A stretch of DNA of 64,000 nucleotides from Rhipicephalus microplus (taxonomy: Eukaryota; Arthropoda; Arachnida; Ixodida; Ixodidae): positions 137,827,319 through 137,891,318 of the forward strand of contig NC_134707.1 of NCBI RefSeq assembly GCF_043290135.1, given 5' to 3'. The stretch's first letter is position 1, and the number at the start of each line of letters is the position of its first letter. The notes under the pieces are model-generated. The model was given only the letters and a program-made list of their open reading frames with translations, did no database searches and had not been told where the DNA came from. The translations under genes and the position numbers were made by a program. Shown here in pieces: positions 1-11,291 of this stretch.

Positions 1-3000
1 CCGAGTCTGTATTTGTGGAGTTTGATGTTGTGGAGTTTCTAGTTGTGGAGTTTCTAGTTGTGGAGTCTCTAGTTGCGGAGTTTCTAGTTGCGGACTTTCT
101 AGTTGTGGAGTTTCTGGTTGTGGAGTTTCTAGTTGAGGAGTTTCAAGTTGTGGAGTTTCTAGTTGTAGATTCTCTAGTTGCGGAGTTTCTAGTTGTGAAG
201 TTTCTAGTTGCGGAGTTTCTAGTTTTTGGAGTTTCTAGTTGTGGAGTTTCTAGTTGTAGAGTCTCCTGTTGCGGAGTTTCTAGTTGCGGAGTTTCTAGTT
301 GGGGAGTTTCCAGTTGTGGAGTTTCTAGTTGTGGAGTTTCTATTTGTGCAGTCTCAAGTTTTGGAGTTTGAACTTGTGGAGTTTCAAGTTGTGGAGTCTA
401 TAGTTGTGGTGTTTCTAGTTGTAGATTTTCTAGTTGTGGAGTATCTAGTTGTTGAGTATCTAGTTGTGGATTTTCCAGTTGTGGAGTTTCTAGTTGTTTA
501 GTTGCGGGGTCTCTAGTTGTTGAGTTTCTAGTTGCAGAGTCTCTAGTTGTGGAGTTTCAAGTTGTGGAGTCTCTAGATGTGGATTTTCCAGTTGTGGAGT
601 TTCTAGTTGTTGAGTTGCGGAGTCTCTAGTTGTTGAGTTTCTAGTTGCAGAGTCTCTAGTTGTGGAGTTTCAAGTTGTGGAGTCTCTAGATGTGGAGTTT
701 CTAGTTGTCGAGTTTCCAGTTGTGGAGTATCTAGTAGTGGAGTTTCGAGTTGTGGAGTTTCTAGTTGTGGAGTTTCTAGTTGTCGAGTCCCTAGTTGTGG
801 AGTTTCTAGTTGCGGAGTTTCTAGTTGTGGAGTTTCAAGTTGCGGAGTCTCAAGCTGGAGAGTTTCTAGTTGTTGAGTTTTTAGTGTGGGAGTTTCTAGT
901 TGTTGAGTTTCAAGTTTGAAGTCTCTAGTTGTAGATTCTCTAGTTGTGGAGTCTCTAGTTTAGGAGTTTCTAGTTGAAGAGTTTTTTGTTGTGGAGTGTC
1001 TAGTTGTGGAGTTTCCAGTTGTGGAGTTTCGAGTTGTGGAGTTTCTAGTTGCAGAGTCTCTAGTTGTGGAGCTTCAAGTTGTGGAGTCTCTAGTTGTGGA
1101 GTTTCTAGTTGCCGAGTTTCCAGTTGTGAAGTATCTAGTAGTGGAGTTTCCAGTTGTGGAGTCCCTAGTTGTGGAGTTTCTAGTTGCGGAGTCTCAAGCT
1201 GTGGAGTTTCAAGTTGTGGAGTTTCTAGTTGTGGAGTCTCAAGTTGTGGAGTTTAAAGTTGTGGAGTTTCAAGTTGTGGAGTCTCTAGTTGTGGAGTTTC
1301 TAGTTGCAGAGTATCTAGTATTGGAGTTTCCAGTTGTGGAGTTTCTAGTTGTGAAGTTGCGGAGTCTCTGGTTGTGGAGTTTTTAGTTGTGGAGTTTCTA
1401 GTTGTGGAGATTCGAGTTGTGGAGTTTCTAGTTGTGGAGTTTCTAGTTGTGGAATTTTGAGTTGTGGAGTTTCTAGTTGTGGAGTTTCTAGTTGCGGAAT
1501 CTCTAGCTGTAGATTTTGTAGTTGCGTAACTTAAGGTCGTGAGGTTTCAAGTTGTGGAGTTTCTAGTTGTGGAGTTTCTAGTTGTGGAGTTTCTAGTTGT
1601 GGAGTCTCTAGTTGTGTAGTTTCTAGCTGCGGAGTTTCTAGGTGCGGAGTTTCTATTTGTGAAGTATCTAGCTGCGGAGTTTCTAGTTGCAGTCTCTAGT
1701 TGTGGAGTTTCTAGTTGTGGAGTTTCGAGTTGTGGAGTTTCTAGTTGTGGAGTTATAGTTGTGGACTTTCTAGACCTGAAATTTCTTGTAGCCGAGTCTC
1801 TATTTGTGGAGCTTGTAGTTGTGGAGTTTCTAGTTGTTGAGTTTCTAGTTGTGGAGTCTCTAGTTGCAGAGTTTCTAGTTGTGGAGTTTCTAGTTGTGGA
1901 GTTTCTAGTTGTGGAGTTTCTGGTTGTGGAGTGTCTAGTTGTGAAGTTTCAAGTTGTGGAGTTTTTAGTTGTGGAGTCTCAAATTGGGGAGTTCAAAGTT
2001 GTGGAGTTTCGAGTTGTGGAGTCTCTAGTTGTGGAGTTTCTAGTTGTGGAGTTTCCAGTTGACGAGTATCTAGTTGTGGAGTTTCCAGTTGTGAAGTATC
2101 TAGTTGTGGAGTTTCCAGATGTGGAGTATCTAGTTGTGGAGTTTTAAGTTGTGGGGTTTCTAGTTGCGGAGTTTTTAATAGAGGAGTTTCTAATTGTGAA
2201 GTTTCAAGTTGCGGAGTCTGAAGTTGTGGAGTTTCCAGTTGTGGAGTTTTTAGTTGTGGAGTTTCTATTTGTTGAGTTTCTAATTGTGAAGTCTCTAGTT
2301 TTGCAGTTTCTAGTTGTGGAGTTTCTAGATATGGATATTCTTGTTGCCGCGTCTGTATTTGTGGAGTTTGAAGTTGTGGAGTTTCTAGTTGTGGAGTTTC
2401 TAGTTGTGGAGTTTCTAGTTGCGGAGTCCCTAGTTTCAGAGTTTCTAGTTGTGGAGTTTCTGGTTGTAGAGTTTCTAGTTGAGGAGTTTCAAGTTGTGGA
2501 GTTTCTAGTTGTAGATTTTCTAGTTGTGGAGTATCTAGTTGTGGATTTTCCAGTTGTGGAGTTTCTAGTTGTTGAGTTGCGGAGTCTCTAGTTGTTGAGT
2601 TTCTAGTTGCAGAGTTTCTAGTTGTGGAGTTTCAAGTTGTGGAGTCTCTAGATGTGGAGTTTCTAGTTGAAGAGTTTTTTGTTGTGGAGTGTCTAGTTGT
2701 GGAGTTTCCAGTTGTGGAGTTTCGAGTTGTGGGGTTTCTAGTTGCAGAGTCTCTAGTTGTGGAGCTTCAAGTTGTGGAGTCTCTAGTTGTGGAGTTTCTA
2801 GTTGCCGAGTTTCCAGTTGTGAATTATCTAGTAGTGGAGTTTCCAGTTGTGGAGTCCCTAGTTGTGGAGTTTCTAGTTGCGGAGTCTCAAGCTGTGGAGT
2901 TTCAAGTTGTGGAGTTTCTAGTTGTGAAGTTGCGGAGTCTCTTGTTGTGGAGTTTTTAGTTCTGGAGTTTCTAGTTGTGGAGTTTCGAGTTGTGGAGTCT

Positions 3001-3044
3001 CTAGTTGTGGAGTTTCTAGTTGTGGAATTTTGAGTTGTGGAGTT
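1..3044 (+). repeat. Left-edge array block, related to 17.3-19.1 kb and 5.7-7.2 kb
   Basis: Bases 1 to about 1,690 match 17,347 to about 19,050 at an offset of 17,346 (17,361 near the end, one monomer more). Bases 15 to about 830 also match 10,194 onward at an offset of 10,179. From about 1,771 to 2,510 the block matches 5,739 onward at an offset of 3,968, and from about 2,520 to 3,040 at 4,193. The 225-bp change equals exactly 15 monomers. A CTTAAGG landmark is at 1,531 and an AAATTTC landmark at 1,771 (here with TAGACC instead of TAGACA). No gene is seen. Confidence 0.8.
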
Positions 3045-6000
3045 TCTAGTTGTGGAGTTTCTAGTTGTTGAGTTTCTAGTTGTTGAGTTGCGGAGTCTCT
3101 AGTTGTTGAGTTTCTAGTTCCAGAGTCTCTAGTTGTGGAGTGTCAAGTTGTGGAGTCTCTAGATGTGGAGTTTCTAGTTGTGGAGTTTCTAGTTGTGGAG
3201 TTTCTAGTTGTGGAGTTTCCAGTTGTGGAGTTTCCAGTTGTGGAGTTTCTAGACATAAAATTTCTTGGAGCCGAGTCTCTATTTGTGGAGCTTGTAGTTG
3301 TGGAGTTTCTAGTTGTTGAGTTTCTAGTTGTGGAGTCACTAGTTGCAGAGTTTCTGGTTGTGGAGTTTCTAGTTGTGGAGTTTCAAGTTGTGGAGTTTCT
3401 AGTTGTGGAGTCTCAAGTTGTGGAGTCTAAAGTTGTGGAGTTTCAAGTTGTGGAGTCTCTAGTTGTGGAGTTTCTAGTTGCAGAGTATCTAGTTGTGGAG
3501 TTTCCAGTTGTGGAATTTCTAGATGTGGAGTTGCGGAGTCTCTGGTTGTGGAGTTTCTAGTTGTGGAGTTTCGAGTTGTGGAGTCTATAGTTGTGGAGTT
3601 TCTAGTTGTGGATTTTCCAGTTGTGGAGAATCTAGTTGTGGAGTTTCCAGTTGTGAAGTATCTAGTTGTGGAGTTTCCAGTTGTGGAGTATCTAGTTGTG
3701 GAGTTTTATGTTGTGGAGTTTCTAGTTGCGGAGTTTCTAGTTGCGGAGTTTTTAATAGTGGAGTTTCTAGTTGTGAAGTTTCAAGTTGCGGAGTCTCAAG
3801 TGATGGAGTTTCCAGTTGTGGAGTTCTTAGTTGTGGAGTTTCTAGTTGTTGAGTTTCTAGTTGTGAAGTCTCTAGTTTTGCAGTTTCTAGTTGTGGAGTT
3901 TCTAGATAATGAATTTCTAGTTGCCAAGTCTGTATTTGTGGAGTTTGAAGTTGTGGAGTTTCTAGTTGTGAAATTTCTAGTTGTGGAGTCTCTAGTTGCG
4001 GAGTTTCTAGTTGCAGAGTTTCTAGTTGTGGAGTTTCTGGTTGCGGAGTTTCTAGTTGAGGAGTTTCAAGTTGTGGAGTTTCTAGTTGTGGAGTCTCTAG
4101 TTGCGGAGTTTCTAGTTGTGAAGTTTCTAGTTGTGGAGTTTCTAGTTGTGGAGTTTATGGTTTTGGAGTTTCTAGTAGTAGAGTCTCCTGTTGCGGAGTT
4201 TCTAGTTGCGGAGTTTCCAGTTGGGGAGTTTCCAGTTGTGGAGGTTCTAGTTGTGGAGTTTCTAGTTGTGGAGTCTCAAGTTGTGGAGTTTAAAATTGTG
4301 GAGTTTCTAGTTGTAGATTTTCTAGTTGTGGAGTATCTAGTTGTGGATTTTCCAGTTGTGGAGTTTCTAGTTGTTGAGTTGCGGAGTCTTTAGTTGTTGA
4401 GTTTGTAGTTGCAGAGTCTCTAGTTGTGGAGTTTCAAGTTGTGGAGTCTCTAGATGTGGAGTTTCTAGTTGAAGAGTTTTTTGTTGTGGAGTGTCTAGTT
4501 GTGGAGTTTCCAGTTGTGAAGTTTCGAGTTGTGGAGTTTCTAGTTGCAGAGTCTCTAGTTGTGGAGCTTCAAGTTGTGGAGTCTCTAGTTGTGGAGTTTC
4601 TAGTTGCCGAGTTTCCAGTTGTGAAGTATCTAGTAGTGGAGTTTCCAGTTGTGGAGTCCCTAGTTGTGGAGTTTCTAGTTGCGGAGTCTCAAGCTGTGGA
4701 GTTTCAAGTTGTGGAGTTTCTAGTTGTGAAGTTGCGGAGTCTCTTGTTGTGGAGTTTTTAGTTGTGGAGTTTCTAGTTGTGGAGTTTCGAGTTGTGGAGT
4801 CTCTAGTTGTGGAGTTTCTAGTTGTGGAATTTTGAGTTGTGGAGTTTCTAGTTGTGGAGTTTCTAGTTGCGGAATCTCTAGCTGTGGATTTTCTAGTTGC
4901 GTCACTTAAGGTCGTGAGGTTTCAAGTTGTGGAGTTTCTAGTTGTGGAGTTTCTAGTTGTGGAGTTTCAAGTTGTGGAGTTTCTAGTTGTTGAGTTTCTA
5001 ATTGTGAAGTCTCTAGTTTTGCAGTTTCTAGTTGTGGAGTTTATAGATATGGATATTCTTGTTGCCGAGTCTGTATTTGTGGAGTTTGATGTTGTGGAGT
5101 TTCTAGTTGTGGAGTTTCTAGATTTGGAGTCTCTAGTTGCAGAGTTTCTAGTTGCGGACTTTCTAGTTGTGGAGTTTCTGGTTGTGGAGTTTCTAGTTGA
5201 GGAGTTTCAAGTTGTGGAGTTTCTAGTTGTAGATTCTCTAGTTGCGGAGTTTCTAGTTGTGAAGTTTCTAGTTGCGGAGTTTCTAGTTTTTGGAGTTTCT
5301 AGTTGTGGAGTTTCTAGTTGTAGAGTCTCCTGTTGCGGAGTTTCTAGTTGCGGAGTTTCTAGTTGGGGAGTTTCCAGTTGTGGAGTTTCTAGTTGTGGAG
5401 TTTCTATTTGTGCAGTCTCAAGCTGTGGAGTTTCAAGTTGTGGAGTTTCTAGTTGTGAAGTTGCGGAGTCTCTTGTTGTGGAGTTTCTAGTTGTGGAGTT
5501 TCTAGCTGTGGAATTTTGAGTTGTGGAGTTTCTAGTTGTGGAGTTTCTAGTTGCGGAATCTCTAGCTGTAGATTTTGTAGTTGCGTAACTTAAGGTCGTG
5601 AGGTTTCAAGTTGTGGAGTCTCTAGTTGTGTAGTTTCTAGCTGCGGAGTTTCTAGTTGCAGTCTCTAGTTGTGGAGTTTCTAGTTTGGAGTTTCTAGTTG
5701 TGGAGTTTCTAGTTGTGGAGTTATAGTTGTGGACTTTCTAGACATGAAATTTCTTGTAGCCGAGTCTCTATTTGTGGAGCTTGTAGTTGTGGAGTTTCTA
5801 GTTGTTGAGTTTCTAGTTGTGGAGTCTCTAGTTGCAGAGTTTCTAGTTGTGGAGTTTCTAGTTGTGGAGTTTCTAGTTGTGGAGTTTCTGGTTGTGGAGT
5901 GTCTAGTTGTGAAGTTTCAAGTTGTGGAGTTTCTAGTTGTGGAGTCTCAAATTGTGGAGTTCAAAGTTGTGGAGTTTCGAGTTGTGGAGTCTCTAGTTGT

Positions 6001-8084
6001 GGAGTTTCTAGTTGTGGAGTTTCCAGTTGACGAGTATCTAGTTGTGGAGTTTCCAGTTGTGAAGTATCTAGTTGTGGAGTTTCCAGATGTGGAGTATCTA
6101 GTTGTGGAGTTTTAAGTTGTGGAGTTTCTAGTTGCGGAGTTTTTAATAGAGGAGTTTCTAGTTGTGAAGTTTCAAGTTGCGGAGTCTGAAGTTGTGGAGT
6201 TTCCAGTTGTGGAGTTTTTAGTTGTGGAGTTTCTATTTGTTGAGTTTCTAATTGTGAAGTCTCTAGTTTTGCAGTTTCTAGTTGTGGAGTTTCTAGATAT
6301 GGATATTCTTGTTGCCGCGTCTGTATTTGTGGAGTTTGAAGTTGTGGAGTTTCTAGTTGTGGAGTTTCTAGTTGTGGAGTTTCTAGTTGCGGAGTCCCTA
6401 GTTTCAGAGTGTCTAGTTGTGGAGTTTCTGGTTGTAGAGTTTCTAGTTGAGGAGTTTCAAGTTGTGGAGTTTCTAGTTGTGGAGTCTCTAGTTGCGGAGT
6501 TTCTAGTTGTGAAGTTTCTAGTTGTGGAGTTTCTAGTTGTGGAGTTTATAGTTTTGGAGTTTCTAGTAGTAGAGTCTCCTGTTGCGGAGTTTCTAGTTGC
6601 GGAGTTTCTAGTTGGGGAGTTTCCAGTTGTGGAGGTTCTAGTTGTGGAGTTTCTAGTTGTGGAGTCTCAAGTTGTGGAGTTTAAACTTGTGGAGTTTCTA
6701 GTTGTAGATTTTCTAGTTGTGGAGTATCTAGTTGTGGATTTTCCAGTTGTGGAGTTTCTAGTTGTTGAGTTGCGGAGTCTCTAGTTGTTGAGTTTCTAGT
6801 TGCAGAGTCTCTAGTTGTGGAGTTTCAAGTTGTGGAGTCTCTAGATGTGGAGTTTCTAGTTGAAGAGTTTTTTGTTGTGGAGTGTCTAGTTGTGGAGTTT
6901 CCAGTTGTGGAGTTTCGAGTTGTGGGGTTTCTAGTTGCAGAGTCTCTAGTTGTGGAGCTTCAAGTTGTGGAGTCTCTAGTTGTGGAGTTTCTAGTTGCCG
7001 AGTTTCCAGTTGTGAAGTATCTAGTAGTGGAGTTTCCAGTTGTGGAGTCCCTAGTTGTGGAGTTTCTAGTTGCGCAGTCTCAAGCTGTGGAGTTTCAAGT
7101 TGTGGAGTTTCTAGTTGTGAAGTTGCGGAGTCTCTTGTTGTGGAGTTTTTAGTTCTGGAGTTTCTAGTTGTGGAGTTTCGAGTTGTGGAGTCTCTAGCTG
7201 TGGAGTTTCTAGTTGTGGAATTTTGAGTTGTGGAGTTTCTAGTTGTGGAGTTTCTAGTTGCGGAATCTCTAGCTGTGGATTTTCTAGTTGCGTAACTTAA
7301 GGTCGTGAGGTTTCAAGTTGTGGAGTTTCTAGTTGTGGAGTTTCTAGTTGTGGAGTTTCTAGTTGTTGAGTTTCTAGTTGTTGAGTTGCGGAGTCTCTAG
7401 TTGTTGAGTTTCTAGTTCCAGAGTCTCTAGTTGTGGAGTTTCAAGTTGTGGAGTCTCTAGATGTGGAGTTTCTAGTTGTGGAGTTTCTAGTTGTGGAGTT
7501 TCTAGTTGTGGAGTTTCCAGTTGTGGAGTTTCCAGTTGTGGAGTTTCTAGACATAAAATTTCTTGGAGCCGAGTCTCTATTTGTGGAGCTTGTAGTTGTG
7601 GAGTTTCTAGTTGTTGAGTTTCTAGTTGTGGAGTCACTAGTTGCAGAGTTTCTGGTTGTGGAGTTTCTAGTTGTGGAGTTTCAAGTTGTGGAGTTTCTAG
7701 TTGTGGAGTCTCATGTTGTGGGTATCTAGTTGTGGAGTTTTATGTTGTGGAGTTTCTAGTTGCGGAGTTTCTAGTTGCGGAGTTTTTAATAGTGGAGTTT
7801 CTAGTTGTGAAGTTTCAAGTTGCGGAGTCTCAAGTGATGGAGTTTCCAGTTGTGGAGTTCTTAGTTGTGGAGTTTCTAGTTGTTGAGTTTCTAGTTGTGA
7901 AGTCTCTAGTTTTGCAGTTTCTAGTTGTGGAGTTTCTAGATAATGAATTTCTAGTTGCCAAGTCTGTATTTGTGGAGTTTGAAGTTGTGGAGTTTCTAGT
8001 TGTGAAATTTCTAGTTGTGGAGTCTCTAGTTGCGGAGTTTCTAGTTGCAGAGTTTCTAGTTGTGGAGTTTCTGGTTGCGGAGTT

Positions 8085-9195
8085 TCTAGTTGAGGAGTTT
8101 CAAGTTGTGGAGTTTCTAGTTGTGGAGTCTCTAGTTGCGGAGTTTCTAGTTGTGAAGTTTCTAGTTGTGGAGTTTCTAGTTGTGGAGTTTATGGTTTTGG
8201 AGTTTCTAGTAGTAGAGTCTCCTGTTGCGGAGTTTCTAGTTGCGGAGTTTCCAGTTGGGGAGTTTCCAGTTGTGGAGGTTCTAGTTGTGGAATTTCTAGT
8301 TGTGGAGTCTCAAGTTGTGGAGTTTAAACTTGTGGAGTTTCTAGTTGTAGATTTTCTAGTTGTGGAGTATCTAGTTGTGGATTTTCCAGTTGTGGAGTTT
8401 CTAGTTGTTGAGTTGCGGAGTCTTTAGTTGTTGAGTTTGTAGTTGCAGAGTCTCTAGTTGTGGAGTTTCAAGTTGTGGAGTCTCTAGATGTGGAGTTTCT
8501 AGTTGAAGAGTTTTTTGTTGTGGAGTGTCTAGTTGTGGAGTTTCCAGTTGTGAAGTTTCGAGTTGTGGAGTTTCTAGTTGCAGAGTCTCTAGTTGTGGAG
8601 CTTCAAGTTCTGGAGTCTCTAGTTGTGGAGTTTCTAGTTGCCGAGTTTCCAGTTGTGAAGTATCTAGTAGTGGAGTTTCCAGTTGTGGAGTCCCTAGTTG
8701 TGGAGTTTCTAGTTGCGGAGTCTCAAGCTGTGGAGTTTCAAGTTGTGGAGTTTCTAGTTGTGATGTTGCGAAGTCTCTTGTTGTGGAGTTTTTAGTTGTG
8801 GAGTTTCTAGTTGTGGAGTTTCGAGTTGTGGAGTCTCTAGTTGTGGAGTTTCTAGTTGTGGAATTTTGAGTTGTGGAGTTTCTAGTTGTGGAGTTTCTAG
8901 TTGCGGAATCTCTAGCTGTGGATTTTCTAGTTGCGTAACTTAAGGTCGTGAGGTTTCAAGTTGTGGAGTTTCAAGTTGTGGAGTTTCTAGTTGTTGAGTT
9001 TCTAATTGTGAAGTCTCTAGTTTTGCAGTTTCTAGTTGTGGAGTTTCTAGATATGGATATTCTTGTTGCCGAGTCTGTATTTGTGGAGTTTGATGTTGTG
9101 GAGTTTCTAGTTGTGGAGTTTCTAGTTGTGGAGTCTCTAGATGCGGAGTTTCTAGTTGCGGACTTTCTAGTTGTGGAGTTTCTGGTTGTGGAGTT
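8085..9195 (+). repeat. 1,111-bp local tandem duplication, first unit
   Basis: Repeated immediately downstream at an offset of 1,111 bp, i.e. 74 monomers plus one base. CTTAAGG landmarks at 8,940 and 10,051 are exactly 1,111 apart. The equivalent place in copy B (around 16.4-17.6 kb) has only one unit, so the duplication occurred in copy A, or one unit was lost from B. Boundary uncertain by about 40 bp because flanking monomers are alike. Confidence 0.82.
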
Positions 9196-10306
9196 TCTAG
9201 TTGAGGAGTTTCAAGTTGTGGAGTTTCTAGTTGTGGAGTCTCTAGTTGCGGAGTTTCTAGTTGTGAAGTTTCTAGTTGTGGAGTTTCTAGTTGTGGAGTT
9301 TATGGTTTTGGAGTTTCTAGTAGTAGAGTCTCCTGTTGCGGAGTTTCTAGTTGCGGAGTTTCCAGTTGGGGAGTTTCCAGTTGTGGAGGTTCTAGTTGTG
9401 GAATTTCTAGTTGTGGAGTCTCAAGTTGTGGAGTTTAAACTTGTGGAGTTTCTAGTTGTAGATTTTCTAGTTGTGGAGTATCTAGTTGTGGATTTTCCAG
9501 TTGTGGAGTTTCTAGTTGTTGAGTTGCGGAGTCTTTAGTTGTTGAGTTTGTAGTTGCAGAGTCTCTAGTTGTGGAGTTTCAAGTTGTGGAGTCTCTAGAT
9601 GTGGAGTTTCTAGTTGAAGAGTTTTTTGTTGTGGAGTGTCTAGTTGTGGAGTTTCCAGTTGTGAAGTTTCGAGTTGTGGAGTTTCTAGTTGCAGAGTCTC
9701 TAGTTGTGGAGCTTCAAGTTCTGGAGTCTCTAGTTGTGGAGTTTCTAGTTGCCGAGTTTCCAGTTGTGAAGTATCTAGTAGTGGAGTTTCCAGTTGTGGA
9801 GTCCCTAGTTGTGGAGTTTCTAGTTGCGGAGTCTCAAGCTGTGGAGTTTCAAGTTGTGGAGTTTCTAGTTGTGATGTTGCGGAGTCTCTTGTTGTGGAGT
9901 TTTTAGTTGTGGAGTTTCTAGTTGTGGAGTTTCGAGTTGTGGAGTCTCTAGTTGTGGAGTTTCTAGTTGTGGAATTTTGAGTTGTGGAGTTTCTAGTTGT
10001 GGAGTTTCTAGTTGCGGAATCTCTAGCTGTGCATTTTCTAGTTGCGTAACTTAAGGTCGTGAGGTTTCAAGTTGTGGAGTTTCAAGTTGTGGAGTTTCTA
10101 GTTGTTGAGTTTCTAATTGTGAAGTCTCTAGTTTTGCAGTTTCTAGTTGTGGAGTTTCTAGATATGGATATTCTTGTTGCCGAGTCTGTATTTGTGGAGT
10201 TTGATGTTGTGGAGTTTCTAGTTGTGGAGTTTCTAGTTGTGGAGTCTCTAGATGCGGAGTTTCTAGTTGCGGACTTTCTAGTTGTGGAGTTTCTGGTTGT
10301 GGAGTT
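9196..10306 (+). repeat. 1,111-bp local tandem duplication, second unit
   Basis: Near-identical to 8,085-9,195. Visible differences include GTTGCGAAG in the first unit against GTTGCGGAG in the second (near 8,766 and 9,877) and GCTGTGGAT against GCTGTGCAT just before the CTTAAGG landmark at 10,051. The match ends near 10,340, where GTTGTAGATTCTC replaces GTTGTGGAGTCTC. Confidence 0.82.
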
Positions 10307-11291
10307 TCTAGTTGAGGAGTTTCAAGTTGTGGAGTTTCTAGTTGTAGATTCTCTAGTTGCGGAAATTCTAGTTGTGAAGTTTCTAGTTGCGGAGTTTCTA
10401 GTTTTTGGAGTTTCTAGTTGTGGAGTTTCTAGTTGTAGAGTCTCCTGTTGCGGAGTTTCTAGTTGCGGAATCTCTAGTTGGGGAGTTTCCAGTTGTGGAG
10501 TTTCTAGTTGTGGAGTTTCTATTTGTGCAGTCTCAAGTTGTGGAGTTTGAACTTGTGGAGTTTCAAGTTGTGGAGTCTATAGTTGTGGTGTTTCTAGTTG
10601 TAGATTTTCTAGTTGTGGAGTATCTAGTTGTGGAGTATCTTGTTGTGGATTTTCCAGTTGTGGAGTTTCTAGTTGTTTAGTTGCGGAGTCTCTAGTTGTT
10701 GAGTTTCTAGTTGCAGAGTCTCTAGTTGTGGAGTTTCAAGTTGTGGAGTCTCTAGATGTGGATTTTCCAGTTGTGGAGTTTCTAGTTGTTGAGTTGCGGA
10801 GTCTCTAGTTGTTGAGTTTCTAGTTGCAGAGTCTCTAGTTGTGGAGTTTCAAGTTGTGGAGTCTCTAGATGTGGAGTTTCTAGTTGTCGAGTTTCCAGTT
10901 GTGGAGTATCTAGTAGTGGAGTTTCGAGTTGTGGAGTTTCTAGTTGTGGAGTTTCTAGTTGTCGAGTCCCTAGTTGTAGAGTTTCTAGTTGCGGAGTTTC
11001 TAGTTGTGGAGTTTCTAGTTGCGGAGTCTCAAGCTGTGGAGTTTCAAGTTGTGGAGTTTCTAGTTGTGAAGTTGCGGAGTCTCTTGTTGTGGAGTTTTTA
11101 GTTCTGGAGTTTCTAGTTGTGGAGTTTCGAGTTGTGGAGTCTCTAGTTGTGGAGTTTCTAGTTGTGGAATTTTGAGTTGTGGAGTTTCTAGTTGTGGAGT
11201 TTCTAGTTGCGGAATCTCTAGCTGTGGATTTTCTAGTTGCGTAACTTAAGGTCGTGAGGTTTCAAGTTGTGGAGTTTCTAGTTGTGGAGTT

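Larger units (their letters stand above)
3045..11291 (+). repeat. 8.25 kb segmental duplication, copy A
   Basis: Matches copy B, which starts where this copy ends. The offset is 8,247 near 3,076-3,540, 8,277 after a 30-bp (two-monomer) difference near 3,560, and 8,278 after a single-base deletion in copy A near 5,683. It stays 8,278 until about 9,230. After the private 1,111-bp duplication the match continues at 7,167 to about 11,008. Translating several hundred bases of each copy shows only one to three differences per 700 bp, far fewer than between neighbouring monomers. CTTAAGG landmarks at 4,906, 5,590, 7,297 and 8,940 have spacings 684, 1,707 and 1,643; copy B has 684, 1,708 and 1,643. 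Limits are good to some tens of bases. Confidence 0.88.

Noticed and set aside
1531..1560. CTTAAGG and AAATTTC landmarks as inserted elements or regulatory sites
   Set aside because: Both align to the 15-bp monomer in phase with no target duplication, so they are diverged monomers spread by duplication. No binding function can be argued from sequence alone.
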